Origin: Vibrio brasiliensis LMG 20546
GTDB lineage: Bacteria; Pseudomonadota; Gammaproteobacteria; Enterobacterales; Vibrionaceae
Direction of reading: 5' to 3'
NCBI RefSeq assembly: GCF_000189255.1
Contig: NZ_AEVS01000116.1
Span: 1-64,000, forward strand
DNA: 64,000 bases
Shown: one piece after another, positions 34,349 through 45,111 of the stretch
Position numbering within the stretch: the first letter of the stretch is position 1
How the letters are laid out: every line of letters starts with the position of its first letter
The notes under the pieces: model-generated
The model's input: the letters and a program-made list of their open reading frames with translations, nothing else
The model's database searches: none
What the model was told of the DNA's origin: nothing
Program-made: the position numbers and the translations under genes

Positions 34349-34368
34349 TTTTAGATAAGGTAGTACGC

Positions 34369-35796
34369 TTATGCGTTAGCTTCGCGTTGTGCGATAAACT
34401 CCAACGCCATCTTGATGCGAGCGATACAACGCTCTTTACCAATGAGTTCCATTACGGCGTCAACAGAAGGAGACTGACCGCCGCCCGTTACTGCTACACG
34501 TAGTGGCATACCAATCTTGCCCATACCGATTTCTAGCTCTTCGCATACTGCTGTGATAACACCGTCTTTGATATTAGCGGTTGTCCAGTCAGTAACAGCT
34601 TCAGCTTTAGCCAATGCAAGCTCTAGAGGCTCTTTCGCTACGCCACGCAGATGTTTCTTCGCCGCGCCCGCTTCAAACTCAGAGAAATCTTCGTAGAAGT
34701 AACGGATTTGCTCTGCCAGCTCAACTAGCGTGTTACAACGTTCACCAACTAGCTTGATCACTTCTGTGATTGCCGGGCCGTCAGTCACGTCTAGTTTTTG
34801 CTCATCAAGGTGCCACTGCAGGTGCTCAGCAACATAAGCAGGATCTGAGTTCTTGATGTAATGGTTGTTCAGCCATTGAAGCTTTTCAGTGTTGAACGCA
34901 GACGCTGACTTAGACACTGCATTTAGGCTGAATAGGTTGATCATCTCTTCTTCAGAGAAGATTTCCTGATCACCATGAGACCAGCCAAGACGTACCAGGT
35001 AGTTGTTTAGTGCCGCTGGTAAGTACCCCATATCGCGGTACTGCATTACTGATACAGCGCCATGACGCTTAGATAGTTTTGCACCATCATCACCCAGAAT
35101 CATTGCACAGTGTGCGAATGTTGGTACCGGTGCACCTAAGGCTTCATAGATGTTGATCTGACGAGGCGTGTTATTGATGTGGTCTTCACCACGAACTACG
35201 TGAGTGATACCCATATCCCAGTCATCGACAACAACACAGAAGTTGTAAGTCGGAGAACCATCAGTACGACGGATGATTAGGTCATCCATTTGATCGTTGC
35301 GGATCTCGATGCGACCACGGATTTGGTCATCAAATACTACACTGCCTTGCTTCGGGTTACGGAAGCGGATAACGCACGGGTCGCCATCTTTCGCCGCTTC
35401 GTTTGCCGCTTTAATCTTAGGATGGTTGGCATCGTAACGAGGCATCTCTTTGTTCGCTTCTTGCTCTGCACGAATTTCATCAAGCAGTTCTTTAGATGCG
35501 TAACATTTGTAAGCTTTGTCTTCAGCAAGCAGCTTATCAACCATTTCGTTATAACGATCAAAACGTTGAGTTTGGAAGTAAGGGCCTTCATTCCACTCAA
35601 GACCTAGCCATTTCATACCTTCCAGAATCGCATCTACTGCTTCTTGAGAGTTACGCTCAAGGTCAGTATCTTCGATACGTAGTACGAATTCACCACCTTG
35701 GTTTTTAGCATATAGCCAAGAGTAAAGTGCAGTACGAGCACCACCAACGTGTAGGTAGCCTGTTGGGCTAGGAGCAAAACGAGTTTTAACCGTCAT
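34369..35796 (-). CDS. gltX: Glutamyl-tRNA synthetase
   Basis: It charges tRNA-Glu with glutamate. The 475-aa class I synthetase has the HIGH-type motif ([16 protein letters not shown], near residues 9-24) and the KMSKS-type motif (AKLSKRHG, about 240). The length is typical. It is monocistronic with its own terminator. Confidence 0.98.
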   Translation of the reverse strand: MTVKTRFAPSPTGYLHVGGARTALYSWLYAKNQGGEFVLRIEDTDLERNSQEAVDAILEGMKWLGLEWNEGPYFQTQRFDRYNEMVDKLLAEDKAYKCYASKELLDEIRAEQEANKEMPRYDANHPKIKAANEAAKDGDPCVIRFRNPKQGSVVFDDQIRGRIEIRNDQMDDLIIRRTDGSPTYNFCVVVDDWDMGITHVVRGEDHINNTPRQINIYEALGAPVPTFAHCAMILGDDGAKLSKRHGAVSVMQYRDMGYLPAALNNYLVRLGWSHGDQEIFSEEEMINLFSLNAVSKSASAFNTEKLQWLNNHYIKNSDPAYVAEHLQWHLDEQKLDVTDGPAITEVIKLVGERCNTLVELAEQIRYFYEDFSEFEAGAAKKHLRGVAKEPLELALAKAEAVTDWTTANIKDGVITAVCEELEIGMGKIGMPLRVAVTGGGQSPSVDAVMELIGKERCIARIKMALEFIAQREANA

Positions 35797-35899
35797 GTAA
35801 AATACCTTGATTGTCTGAATGACCGCACCACCCCGTTTTAAAGAAGAGGAATGGTGCCAAAATTGCGCGTTATTTTAGCACCGATATGCAAATCTACAA

Positions 35900-36538
35900 T
35901 CAATCGTTAATATGTTTTACTGCCCAAGAGATAAACTCTTGGCGCTCAGCCGGACTCATCAATAGAAAATCACTTTGAATTGCGCCGCTATGACGACTAT
36001 TGTCCTGTTTAGATACCTTGTCAGACTGCAATTTATTGTTGTTTCTCAAGGTAGGAGTCTCTACTGATACAGCGGCCACTCCACCAGCCAAGTTATACTC
36101 TTCAAGCATTGCGTCGTAATCATGGATCAGAGCAAATGATTGATTAAAAATCTGCTCTGTAATAATGGCTACCGGCTGACCATTGCGAGTGACTTTAACT
36201 GTCGGTTGCTTCTCAAACTTACGCACTCCGCGCTGGTCGCGAATCGCAAATGGGGTTTCAAACAGCAAGGTTTCATTACTTGCATCAAAGGTAACAACCA
36301 TTGGGTTAGAGTTGAACTTTTGCTTACCACCGTTTCCATCAACCATTGCCGTAACACGCAGTAAGACCTGATTGTGTCCATTGGCTATTTTTAGATCACC
36401 TTTGGCTTTTTTCGGAATCTGGTTTATCTGCTGGTTAACCGCCAGTATTTCTACACGGTTATCGGTGTGAATAGTGACTTGGGCATTAGCCATACTGCTG
36501 ACTAACACTAAAGCTACGGCTGCGAATAGTTGCTTCAT
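35900..36538 (-). CDS. DUF2057 (UPF0319) family secreted protein
   Basis: The 212-aa protein has a signal peptide (MKQLFAAVALVLVSSMANA) and belongs to the DUF2057/YccT family. The C terminus (PAERQEFISWAVKHIND) matches the other DUF2057 protein of this window at 60085-60735. Function is unknown. It lies downstream of a porin gene, behind a terminator, and may be expressed by readthrough. Confidence 0.82.
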   Translation of the reverse strand: MKQLFAAVALVLVSSMANAQVTIHTDNRVEILAVNQQINQIPKKAKGDLKIANGHNQVLLRVTAMVDGNGGKQKFNSNPMVVTFDASNETLLFETPFAIRDQRGVRKFEKQPTVKVTRNGQPVAIITEQIFNQSFALIHDYDAMLEEYNLAGGVAAVSVETPTLRNNNKLQSDKVSKQDNSRHSGAIQSDFLLMSPAERQEFISWAVKHIND

Positions 36539-36569
36539 ACTCTCTTCCTCACGGTTTACAAACGGAAAA

Positions 36570-36590
36570 AGGCGGACACAGTGTCCGCCT
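36570..36590 (-). terminator. Terminator between porin and DUF2057 gene
   Basis: AGGCGGACAC-TGTGTCCGCCT followed by TTTTTCC on the minus strand. It sits 17 bases past the porin stop, so the DUF2057 gene would be expressed at a reduced level from the porin promoter. Confidence 0.8.
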
Positions 36591-36606
36591 GATCATGGCT
36601 TAGTTA

Positions 36607-37722
36607 TTAGAATGTCCACTCTGTACCGATACGAACCATTAGGTCGTCATCGAACGTAGAGTCGTCTTGTTGAGTTAGACGTAGGAAGGTGTAAACAGAG
36701 TTGAATGAGTAACCAAATTCACCACTGATAGAGGTTGAATCTAGATCTTTGTTTTCAACGCCGTCTTGCTCACCGCTTTGGTCTGCGTAACCTACACGGA
36801 TGTTCGCGTTACCGAAGAAGTAGTTAGCTTGAATAGAGTAAGCATCGATTTCACGCTTGGTGTAGCCGTAATCGCCACCGCCGTTGGTTGAATCGTAAGA
36901 ACCTGTTTTGTAAGCACCTAAGATATTGAAGTTATCCATTGGACGCAGTTCGAAGCCTACAAAGTAAGAGTCTGTGTCACCAACAGAAGCTGCTTTACCT
37001 ACCTCTTTAATGTCTAGAGGGTTCCCAGGAGTTGCATTGTTTGTGTCAAACACGTTGTCAGTTGCACTTTCAAACTCTGTGCCTTTCGCCGTTTCAAATG
37101 CTGCATGTAGCGTTAGCATATCCATTGGTGCAACGGTCACAGAGCCACCAAAGAAGTTTGAATCTTCGTGGTTTTCGCTACCGTTACCGCCAGCCAGGCT
37201 GAACTTAACCATATCAGCGAACATTGGTGAGTCGTAGCGTGCCATTTGACTCTTACGGTCGAAGTGGTAACGCTCGCCGCTACGCCATGCACGGTCAAAT
37301 GTACGGCCTAGGTTTGATGCAGAGTACGGCCAGTCAACAAGTTCGTATAGTGGTGTCAACATACGACCAAAACGAACTTGACCCCAATCGTCGCCACGTA
37401 GACCAACGAAAGTGTCACGGTTACCTAAATCAGCACCGTAATCAAGTACCCAGCCAGACTCAACTTGAGCAAATGCCGTTACATTGTCAGTCATCGCTTT
37501 CGCTGCACGGAAACCAATACGAGTTTCGTTTTCAAGCGCCCAACCGTCATCTGGACCAGTTGCATTAGACGCGCCGTAATCTACAGCAGAGATAGAGACA
37601 ACGCCGTAAACCTCTACGTTAGCGTCATTCGGATCGCCCAGCATATACGCATTAGCAGTACCAGCGGCCATGGTAGTTGCGGCGATTGCTGCGCCAAGAA
37701 GAGTCTTTTTAAAGTGAGACAT
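36607..37722 (-). CDS. General porin (trimeric, 16-stranded type)
   Basis: The 371-aa porin has a signal peptide (MSHFKKTLLGAAIAATTMAA, ending GTANA) and the segments VEVYGVVSISAVDYG, NETRIGFRAAKAMTDNVTAF and LRGDDWGQVRFGRMLTPLYE that mark Gram-negative porins. It ends in an aromatic residue (GTEWTF) as barrels need for BAM recognition. It is not clearly OmpU or OmpT. It would be a channel for small solutes. Confidence 0.9.
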   Translation of the reverse strand: MSHFKKTLLGAAIAATTMAAGTANAYMLGDPNDANVEVYGVVSISAVDYGASNATGPDDGWALENETRIGFRAAKAMTDNVTAFAQVESGWVLDYGADLGNRDTFVGLRGDDWGQVRFGRMLTPLYELVDWPYSASNLGRTFDRAWRSGERYHFDRKSQMARYDSPMFADMVKFSLAGGNGSENHEDSNFFGGSVTVAPMDMLTLHAAFETAKGTEFESATDNVFDTNNATPGNPLDIKEVGKAASVGDTDSYFVGFELRPMDNFNILGAYKTGSYDSTNGGGDYGYTKREIDAYSIQANYFFGNANIRVGYADQSGEQDGVENKDLDSTSISGEFGYSFNSVYTFLRLTQQDDSTFDDDLMVRIGTEWTF

Positions 37723-38190
37723 AAGATTAACCCCTATTGTTTTTGAATTTTTCCTTGTCCCCCTCTCACATATCTAACTGTATGTTTCGAGGGGAACTAT
37801 TTATGGACGGGGTCATGGTGACAAACTTTTTTTGCGGCGAAAAAAGATAGAAAAAATAATCTGATTGGCTTCAAATCAACAAAATATAAAACAAAGTAAA
37901 ACAAATAAATTCAGACACTTAGATACAAACCTTAAGAAACATAAACGTCAAAGTCACCTTAATGAGTATTCAGTAAGCTTACACTCGACAAAATCTGCAA
38001 TTGAGATCACTGTGATTTTTTATCTATTTACGGAACTTTATATTTCCAAAATAAAAAGTTTGAAATGTCTCGCAGGCAAAGAGGTGCCAATCTCCGTCAA
38101 ATGGCCGATTTTGACGTTTTGTTTAAATGCTTGACCTTACCCTTGCGGTAAGGTTTAGGCTTAACGACAATAAATAATTGAGGTGGTGTT
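37723..38190. other. Intergenic region porin-copA (468 bp)
   Basis: The region is A+T-rich and between divergent genes. It holds the copA CueR-type promoter at its right end. No other feature is seen. Confidence 0.5.
38131..38161 (+). promoter_or_regulatory. CueR-type (MerR family) copA promoter/operator
   Basis: The -35 TTGACC is followed by a 19-base spacer and TAGGCT, the long spacing MerR-type activators need. The palindrome ACCTTACC-CTTGC-GGTAAGGT (38134-38154) is close to the E. coli CueR box. No cueR gene is in the window. Confidence 0.85.
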
Positions 38191-40875
38191 ATGACTAAGT
38201 TTGATATCCCGCTTACAGGCTTAAACTGTATGGGTTGCGCGAGAAAAGTTGAGCGAGCAATCACAGCAGAACATACAGTCAAGATCAGTGACTTGTCGCC
38301 GACTTTCGTCTCTGTAGAAACTGACAGTTCATTTTCTACTATTGCTCAATCTATAGAGCAGCTCGGCTATCAGGCTGGCCATAAATATCATTTATTCTTA
38401 ACCGGTCTAAATTGCGCTAAATGTGTGGCTAAACTAGAGCAGGCATTAAAGCAATCTGACCTTAATGGCGACTTCACAGTTACCAAAACTGAACTCAATC
38501 TCGTTTCACTCCATTCGCAACAGGAAGTCATTCAGCTGATTGAGTCTCTTGGTTATAAAGCCAGTACAGCCTCTCCCCAATCAGAACCAGAACAAATTGT
38601 GGAAGAGCAAGATGTTCAAGTGGAGGTAGAGCAAGAAGTATCATCGACTCACTCTGCGCATTTACTTATCTCCGGCATGACCTGTGCCAGCTGCGTCTCA
38701 TCAGTAGAAAAAGCGCTGACCTCTGTCGCCAGTGTGACTAAAGCCCAGATCAACCTTGCCGAGCAGAGTGCATTGGTCTTTACCACTCAGCCTATCGAAG
38801 TCATTGAAAAAGATCTGCTAGCCTCAGTCTCACAGTCAGGTTATCAGGCACAAATCATTGCTGACCCCGAGACACAACAACAGAAGCAGCTAGAACAGCA
38901 ACAAGCAGCACAGGCACATCATAAAAAGAGTGCCTGGTTAGGCCTGATTATTGGTGCACCATTAATGCTTTGGGGCATCGTCGGCGGGAACATGATGATC
39001 CGTAATAGCCAAGATCAGTTAGCTTGGGGGGTCATCGGTCTTGTCTGTTTATGGCTACTTGCCACAGCAGGGCGAACCTTCTTTACCAATGCTTGGCAAG
39101 CACTCACTCACAAGCGAGCCACTATGGATACTTTAGTCGCGTTAGGCACTGGTGCTGCTTGGCTCTTCTCTATGTTAGTGGTCACTTTCCCACAATGGTT
39201 TCCGGCCGCTTCACGACATGTTTACTTTGAAGCGAGCGCGATGATTATTGGCCTGATATCGCTTGGTCACTATATAGAAGCCAAAGCTAAGGCGAATACC
39301 ACCCGCTCACTTCAGGCTCTGATTAATCTTCAGCCTCAGGTGGCGACTCTGGTGACGGAACAAGGCGATCGAGACATCACTATCGACGAAATTAGTCTTG
39401 GAATGAGACTGCGGGTGAAACCTGGTGAAAAAGTGCCCGTCGATGGCATTGTTGAGTCGGGTGAATCTTATCTTGATGAGTCAATGCTAACTGGCGAACC
39501 AGTACCGGTAAATAAACAATCCGGCGATGCGATTTCTGCAGGCACTATCAACCAAGACGGTAGTTTAATCATTCAAGCCTCTGGTGTAGGCAGTGATACC
39601 ATGCTTTCGCGCATCATTACTATGGTCCGCGAGGCACAAAGCAGCAAACCCGCGATCGCCAAGCTTGCGGATCAGATTTCGTCGGTGTTTGTTCCTGTAG
39701 TCGTCGCGATTGCGATCTTCTCTGCGCTGGTATGGTTTATGGTGGGTCCGGAACCGAAAGCCAGCTATATGTTAGTGGTCACTACTACCGTTCTTATTAT
39801 TGCCTGTCCCTGCGCACTAGGCTTGGCGACACCGCTTTCCGTCACGGTTGGCATAGGTAAAGCTGCCGAAATGGGCATACTGATTAAAGATGCGGATGTT
39901 CTGCAGTCGGCAAGTAAGATAGATACTGTTGTATTCGACAAGACAGGCACATTAACTCAAGGCAAACCTAATGTGCAGAACGTCTATGCAGTCGATGACA
40001 ATAGCGAGCGACTACTAACTTTAACCGCGTCAATAGAGCAGCAGTCAGAGCACCCGTTAGCCAAAGCTATTGTCGGTCAAGCGAATCAACAAGGACTTAC
40101 CCTGTCTGAAGTTACAGACTTTGAAAACCGCCGAGGTCAGGGAGTGTTTGCCACTGTTGAACAACAAACCATCGCCGTCACTTCTCTCGGTTACGCACAA
40201 ACACAATCTTGGGATCTCACCGAGGTTGATGATGCGCTACAGCAATACTTAGACAAAGCCTGGACTCCAATCGTTATCGCTGCGAATAACAAGGTTATTG
40301 GCGTTATCGCTATTGCCGATCCGATAAAGTCTGATGCTAAAGAAGCGGTAGAAGCACTTAAAGCTAACCATATCACGCCGATTATGCTTACTGGCGATAA
40401 CCCGCGCGTTGCCCAAGCCATCGCTGATCAGTTAGGAATTGAGCAAGTAATCGCGCAAGTATTACCTGATGAGAAAGCTGGCCATATCGCTCGTTTACAA
40501 AATGAAGGTCGTTGCGTTGCAATGATAGGTGATGGTGTTAATGATGCCCCAGCCCTTGCTCTTGCTGATATTGGTATCGCTATGGGTGGTGGTAGTGATG
40601 TTGCTATCGAAAGTGCACAGATGACACTATTAAATTCTTCACCGCTGTCTGTTATCAGAGCCATAGAGCTGTCTAAGGCAACGGTGCGTAATATGAAACA
40701 AAACTTATTTGGAGCCTTCGTCTACAACTCGTTAGGCATCCCTATTGCAGCTGGTGTGCTTTATCCCAGCTTTGGCTTTTTGCTCAGCCCTGTTGTTGCA
40801 GGCGCAGCAATGGCACTTTCCTCGATTACCGTAGTAAGCAACGCTAATCGTTTAAGACTGTTTAAAATTTCGTAG
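38191..40875 (+). CDS. copA: Copper-exporting P1B-type ATPase CopA
   Basis: CopA pumps Cu(I) from the cytosol. The 894-aa protein has three N-terminal heavy-metal (HMA) domains with CxxC at Cys13/16, Cys75/78 and Cys165/168, eight membrane segments, the CPC motif ([12 protein letters not shown]), the phosphorylation site DKTGTLTQG and the hinge [12 protein letters not shown] third HMA domain is more than E. coli CopA has. The start follows GAGG seven bases upstream. A CueR-type operator controls it and a copper-binding DUF411 gene follows after eight bases. Confidence 0.97.
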   Translation: MTKFDIPLTGLNCMGCARKVERAITAEHTVKISDLSPTFVSVETDSSFSTIAQSIEQLGYQAGHKYHLFLTGLNCAKCVAKLEQALKQSDLNGDFTVTKTELNLVSLHSQQEVIQLIESLGYKASTASPQSEPEQIVEEQDVQVEVEQEVSSTHSAHLLISGMTCASCVSSVEKALTSVASVTKAQINLAEQSALVFTTQPIEVIEKDLLASVSQSGYQAQIIADPETQQQKQLEQQQAAQAHHKKSAWLGLIIGAPLMLWGIVGGNMMIRNSQDQLAWGVIGLVCLWLLATAGRTFFTNAWQALTHKRATMDTLVALGTGAAWLFSMLVVTFPQWFPAASRHVYFEASAMIIGLISLGHYIEAKAKANTTRSLQALINLQPQVATLVTEQGDRDITIDEISLGMRLRVKPGEKVPVDGIVESGESYLDESMLTGEPVPVNKQSGDAISAGTINQDGSLIIQASGVGSDTMLSRIITMVREAQSSKPAIAKLADQISSVFVPVVVAIAIFSALVWFMVGPEPKASYMLVVTTTVLIIACPCALGLATPLSVTVGIGKAAEMGILIKDADVLQSASKIDTVVFDKTGTLTQGKPNVQNVYAVDDNSERLLTLTASIEQQSEHPLAKAIVGQANQQGLTLSEVTDFENRRGQGVFATVEQQTIAVTSLGYAQTQSWDLTEVDDALQQYLDKAWTPIVIAANNKVIGVIAIADPIKSDAKEAVEALKANHITPIMLTGDNPRVAQAIADQLGIEQVIAQVLPDEKAGHIARLQNEGRCVAMIGDGVNDAPALALADIGIAMGGGSDVAIESAQMTLLNSSPLSVIRAIELSKATVRNMKQNLFGAFVYNSLGIPIAAGVLYPSFGFLLSPVVAGAAMALSSITVVSNANRLRLFKIS

Positions 40876-40883
40876 AGGTTACT

Positions 40884-41327
40884 ATGAATCGTAATTTTTT
40901 TGCCCTGGCAACACTGACTCTGCTTTCTGGCCATGCGTTAGCTGCAGACGTAATCAACCATAAATCACCTTATTGTGGCTGTTGCACCGAGTGGACAAAG
41001 CATATGCAAGATGCAGGTTTCACTGTCTCAGAAAAACTGCATGAAAACATGAACCCGATTAAACAAAAGCTTGGCATTACACCTGAACTTGCTTCTTGTC
41101 ATACAGCAGAAATTGACGGCTACGTTTTTGAAGGTCACATTCCAGCGGAAGACATTAAAGCTTTTCTTGAAAACCCACCGCGTAATGCCAAGGGACTTGC
41201 TGTCCCTGGAATGCCAATGGGATCTCCTGGTATGGAATATGGCAATGAAAAAGACGAGTATTCGGTCTATGCCTTCAACGAAAAAGGTCAGGTATTCGAG
41301 TACCGCCACTACCAAGGCAACAAATAA
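40884..41327 (+). CDS. DUF411 metal-binding periplasmic protein
   Basis: The 147-aa protein of the DUF411 family has a signal peptide (MNRNFFALATLTLLSGHALA), an YCGCCTEW metal-binding cysteine cluster and a Met-rich C-terminal part (VPGMPMGSPGMEY). It is in operon with copA and is probably a copper carrier or scavenger in the periplasm. Confidence 0.88.
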   Translation: MNRNFFALATLTLLSGHALAADVINHKSPYCGCCTEWTKHMQDAGFTVSEKLHENMNPIKQKLGITPELASCHTAEIDGYVFEGHIPAEDIKAFLENPPRNAKGLAVPGMPMGSPGMEYGNEKDEYSVYAFNEKGQVFEYRHYQGNK

Positions 41328-41600
41328 CCAATTTTGTTGAACTGATTTGAATGGCGCTTTCATTGTCAGCATTGCTGATGAAAGCGCTGTTTATTGCTTA
41401 ATAATCAGTTGCATAGATCTAAATATAGATCAAGTTTAACTCCGTGTAGTTTTGTTTTTAGCATTCTTACCTGCCCTCAGATAACTTTCTCTTCCGCTGA
41501 ACAACGCCCTGCTCTCTGGCGTTCACCAATACTTGCTGCATCAACACATAACCTGAGATGCACAGTTAAACACTTATATCGGATACATTTGAGAACTATT

Positions 41601-42227
41601 ATGCGTAAACATCTACTTATTGCTGCGACAGCTGCAGTCGTTTCCTTGCCATCATTTGCTAACTCTCCTTACGTAGCTGTGGAGTTAGCCGGCGGTGCAT
41701 ACAACACCTCAGTCTCCGAGGCAGAAGATCAAACGATCGTGGACAACCTAGACAACGCTGGGGCTATCGCTATCAAAGCTGGCTCTTACTTGAATGACAA
41801 CGTACGCGTCTATGGTTACTTACAATATAACGGTGAAAGTGAGCTTACTTATATAGATCCATTTGCTGCTGAGGTTGCCAAGTTTCGTTTAGAAGGCTAT
41901 CAATTTGGCGCTGGTTCTGACTATGTTTACCACCTGGATAATAGCTTCTACCTGCTAGCAGGTGGCTCGCTGGGCTTTTACCAGAGTGAGTTGGAGACAA
42001 GCGTTAACATATCAGGCCTTAGCATAGCGACTACAACGAGTAAAAACTCAGGCCTGACCTATGGCCTAAACGCTGGTATGGGCTACATGTTCACTGATCA
42101 CTTTGGTATGGAAGCGGGTTACCGTTTCAACTACTACTCTGGCAACGAGCATAAAATTGGCAACGAACCTTTAGCTAAGTTTAACTCGTCAAACCAGGGC
42201 TACATCAACGCGACGTACAAGTTCTAG
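41601..42227 (+). CDS. Small outer-membrane beta-barrel protein
   Basis: The 208-aa protein has a signal peptide (MRKHLLIAATAAVVSLPSFA) and alternating hydrophobic strands ending in YINATYKF, typical of 8-stranded barrels of OmpA/OmpX type. The ATG at 41601 is chosen because the signal peptide begins there; the longer frame upstream has no such feature. A membrane-bound regulator gene lies downstream. Substrate unknown. Confidence 0.8.
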   Translation: MRKHLLIAATAAVVSLPSFANSPYVAVELAGGAYNTSVSEAEDQTIVDNLDNAGAIAIKAGSYLNDNVRVYGYLQYNGESELTYIDPFAAEVAKFRLEGYQFGAGSDYVYHLDNSFYLLAGGSLGFYQSELETSVNISGLSIATTTSKNSGLTYGLNAGMGYMFTDHFGMEAGYRFNYYSGNEHKIGNEPLAKFNSSNQGYINATYKF

Positions 42228-42238
42228 TCTGATTCAAC

Positions 42239-42266
42239 TCGGTGCATTTCCCCTGATGCACCGAGC
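42239..42266 (+). terminator. Hairpin after barrel gene
   Basis: A 10-bp stem, CTCGGTGCAT / ATGCACCGAG, lies 12 bases after the stop codon but lacks a T tract. It may be a weak terminator. Confidence 0.5.
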
Positions 42267-42369
42267 ATCTCAAAAATGAGACATGCGCACTTCGGCGCCA
42301 AGGATTCTATAAGTAGCGATGATCTTTTTGTAGAATGCGCGGCGTCTTTTTGCTCTCTAAATACCCTCT

Positions 42370-43872
42370 ATGAACTTACTCGCTCAGGCCAAACAAAGTG
42401 GTCATCATATTGCTATTGCCCACTTAATCTATGATCCAAAAGATAAAACTCTGACCAATGACGGTCAGCAAGTTGCGCTAGAGCCGCGTAATGTCGCCTT
42501 ACTGGAAGTACTATTATCAAATATTGGCGAACCTACCTCTATCGAGCAGTTCATTGAACAAGTCTGGGACAGTCAATACATCTCTAAAAATGTAGTCACT
42601 AACCGTATTAGCTTACTGCGCAACCTACTGCGCGAAAATGTTCCTGATATCGACTCTACTAAGCTTATCGTGACTTACCCGAAAAGAGGCTACTATATTC
42701 TGGGTAATTATGTTCAATTAGTTGAACCTGCAAGCTGCGTCTCTCATTCAGAAGAAGTACGAAAGAGTGACAAACAACGTCACAGTTTCAAACCAACTAA
42801 GCGATTTTTATCCCTCTTTGCGCTTACTGTAGCTAGCTTGTTCGCTCTGATCGCGGTGGTAAATACCTTCTTTGATGTAAAAGTTGAATCAAAGGGACAA
42901 GCGTTGTACGTACCTCAGGTGCGTCTGTTACTTGATCAGATCTCTTCATCCCAACAGTCAACACATCAAGACGCTCTTCGCCTCAAAGTTCTGTTACTGC
43001 ACGCCTACAGCCACTCACCTTATATCCATCTGGCAAACATGCGTTCACCAAGCTACTACCTAATGAGTCTGAGCGAACACCGCCACTTTCCGGGGGCAGA
43101 TGCACTTAGCGACTCTGATTACCAACTTACATTTAACCTGATAAAAGATAGTCATGACGTTGATAAACTAGAAGTTATCCTAAACCACTCTGCTTCAGCA
43201 CGTGTGGCATGGCGTAACCTATACACCTTGAACAGTAATCAACTAATAGAGACTATCAACAGACTCAATGCCGACTTAACAGAGTATTTCAAACTGCCCG
43301 CACCAATCGTATCGATAAAGCAGCAACTTCAAACTAATTTAAGTCAGCTATCTGAAACGGATTTTGATCAGTTGGTAAACCAGGATATGAGTGGTGCAGA
43401 GATCAGTTTTTATACCAGAGAACTGCTTTTCAGTACTCAGCCAGCAGAAGTACTGACTCGATGGATCAATAAAGTAAAACAAACGACGCCGACACCTTCT
43501 CCCGAGCTTCATATGCTGCTGGCACTGCTCACGTATCGCGCAGGTGACATCGAGAAAAGTCTGCAGATGTTACAAAGAGAGTATGTGGCGGAAATACCGA
43601 GTAATGCGCTGATATTGATGCTTCAGGCGAACATTAGCCGTAAAAAACGTAACATGGAGCAGTACTTAAGTAATTATCTTAAGGCTACTGCCGCATTAAC
43701 CATTACTTTGCCTGCCCAGCAAGTACTCGACCACTACATCAGTCAAAATAAACAATCGGCCTGTTTAGGCCTATGGAAAGATGCACTATCTAATATTGAG
43801 TATATCCATATGCCTAATAGCATCCTTTGGCAGGGAGTTGAGCGTTTTTGTGCGCCTATCAACAAAACGTAA
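42370..43872 (+). CDS. ToxR/CadC-type membrane transcription regulator
   Basis: The 500-aa protein has an N-terminal OmpR/PhoB-type winged helix (about residues 15-112; VALEPRNVALLEVLLSN and VVTNRISLLRNLLREN, ending YPKRGYYILG), a single membrane helix (about 146-167) and a long periplasmic domain of more than 300 residues. This is the architecture of CadC and ToxR. It has no obvious ribosome site. The neighbouring barrel gene is a candidate target. The signal sensed is unknown. Confidence 0.88.
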   Translation: MNLLAQAKQSGHHIAIAHLIYDPKDKTLTNDGQQVALEPRNVALLEVLLSNIGEPTSIEQFIEQVWDSQYISKNVVTNRISLLRNLLRENVPDIDSTKLIVTYPKRGYYILGNYVQLVEPASCVSHSEEVRKSDKQRHSFKPTKRFLSLFALTVASLFALIAVVNTFFDVKVESKGQALYVPQVRLLLDQISSSQQSTHQDALRLKVLLLHAYSHSPYIHLANMRSPSYYLMSLSEHRHFPGADALSDSDYQLTFNLIKDSHDVDKLEVILNHSASARVAWRNLYTLNSNQLIETINRLNADLTEYFKLPAPIVSIKQQLQTNLSQLSETDFDQLVNQDMSGAEISFYTRELLFSTQPAEVLTRWINKVKQTTPTPSPELHMLLALLTYRAGDIEKSLQMLQREYVAEIPSNALILMLQANISRKKRNMEQYLSNYLKATAALTITLPAQQVLDHYISQNKQSACLGLWKDALSNIEYIHMPNSILWQGVERFCAPINKT

Positions 43873-43878
43873 ATAACA

Positions 43879-43902
43879 AAGCCCGGCAAATGCCGGGCTT
43901 TA
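43879..43902 (+). terminator. Terminator after CadC-like gene
   Basis: AAGCCCGGCA-AA-TGCCGGGCTT with a T-containing tail, just after the gene. It also lies between two convergent genes. Confidence 0.85.
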
Positions 43903-43925
43903 TATTGGACAGTCATCTATTCGCT

Positions 43926-44645
43926 TTAGAAGCCGTATGATGCACCAAATACGAATGCGTTGTTTTGCTTGCTTGAGCCATCGGCGTAGTCAGCACCGTT
44001 AGCCTGACTGCGGAATTCAAAGTAAGGCTGAACTCCAGTACGTGTCCAAGTTACACGTAGCTCGTGGTCCATTGTGTCCTGTTTCTTCATATCGCCAGCA
44101 AGATTGTATTGCGATTCGTTACCGGCAATCACGTAGACGTTGTTATAGCTTAGTGATACATCTTCATTTAGCACATAACCGATACGGTTATCGAAACGGA
44201 TGTCATTATCCAGGCTGCTGTCTTCGTTAATGTGCAGACGAGTACGGTTGCTAATTGATAGACCGTTATCAAAGTTATAACCAATCTTAACCAGTGGGCG
44301 GTACTGCGCTGTTGAACCATCAACTAACAAGTGTTGGTAGCCTGCAGCAACCCATAAATTGTCAGTAATGTTGTATGACTGCTCACCACCAAGAGTTACA
44401 CCGATAGAGTAGTTTTCACCATCAACCACTGGGTCACCAATTGAGATACCGTCAAACTCAGTGTAAACCGTTAGACCACCAACAGAGTTATCAAATGTAT
44501 GACCAGCTTCTAACGTTGATGTTGCGCTGTTACCGTGCAGGTCGTCATCATGAAACTGAACGTTACCTGTTACGTAAGATGAGCCTGCGAAAGCAGTTGA
44601 AGCGAATGCAAGAGAAAGTGCGCTAAGAGTAAATAGTTTTTTCAT
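43926..44645 (-). CDS. KdgM-like outer membrane porin
   Basis: The 239-aa protein has a signal peptide (MKKLFTLSALSLAFASTAFA) and a 12-stranded-type barrel resembling the KdgM/NanC family of oligosaccharide-specific porins (SYVTGNVQFHDDDLHGN; DNDIRFDNRIGYVLNEDVSL), ending in an aromatic residue (FGASYGF). The start at 44645 is chosen because the signal peptide begins there. It would admit acidic oligosaccharides, but the substrate is not shown by sequence. Confidence 0.75.
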   Translation of the reverse strand: MKKLFTLSALSLAFASTAFAGSSYVTGNVQFHDDDLHGNSATSTLEAGHTFDNSVGGLTVYTEFDGISIGDPVVDGENYSIGVTLGGEQSYNITDNLWVAAGYQHLLVDGSTAQYRPLVKIGYNFDNGLSISNRTRLHINEDSSLDNDIRFDNRIGYVLNEDVSLSYNNVYVIAGNESQYNLAGDMKKQDTMDHELRVTWTRTGVQPYFEFRSQANGADYADGSSKQNNAFVFGASYGF

Positions 44646-45111
44646 TGTAATCTGCCTTAAATACAAAAGTGAGCCGCGGTTCTTGTCCGGTATTTCTTCA
44701 CCGCCGACCGCAAAGAAGGTTTGCCTCCCTGGCTTGGCTTTCATAATGTCGGATTTAATTTACGATAAAAAATAAATCCGAATTTTGTGCGACACGGTTC
44801 AACGTAAAAAACAGAAAAGTTATTTAACCCTTACAAATCAGATGGTTGAAAAATGTAAAAACTTAGCAATAGATAAAAGCAAGATCTAACTCACATCAAT
44901 ACACTTGCGAATGCCGATTAGACTTATCTGGATCACAGCCATTTTAGCTTTTTGTTATTTTTCGATAATAATAATCCGATCCCGATCACTTAAATATCCG
45001 CTAAATGAATAGACGCTAATTTGATTTGAACGAGCGCTGCCGATCGTTTTGACGTAGCCAGAGACGAAAAAGACTGCCAATGGCAGCCTTTGATGAAGTC
45101 AGTTCTATCGA
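44646..45111. other. Intergenic region kdgM-like-hemH (466 bp)
   Basis: It holds the promoter region of the KdgM-like gene with two weak CRP-like half sites (near 44888 and 44930) and the hemH terminator. No gene is seen. Confidence 0.4.
45068..45092 (-). terminator. Terminator of hemH
   Basis: AGGCTGCC-ATT-GGCAGTCT followed by TTTTTCG on the minus strand, about 20 bases past hemH. Confidence 0.8.

Larger units (their letters stand above)
33925..34368. other. ompA leader/promoter region (444 bp)
   Basis: It contains the leader hairpin at 33970-34004 and the gltX terminator at its far end. No gene is seen. A GAGG ribosome site precedes ompA. Confidence 0.5.
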
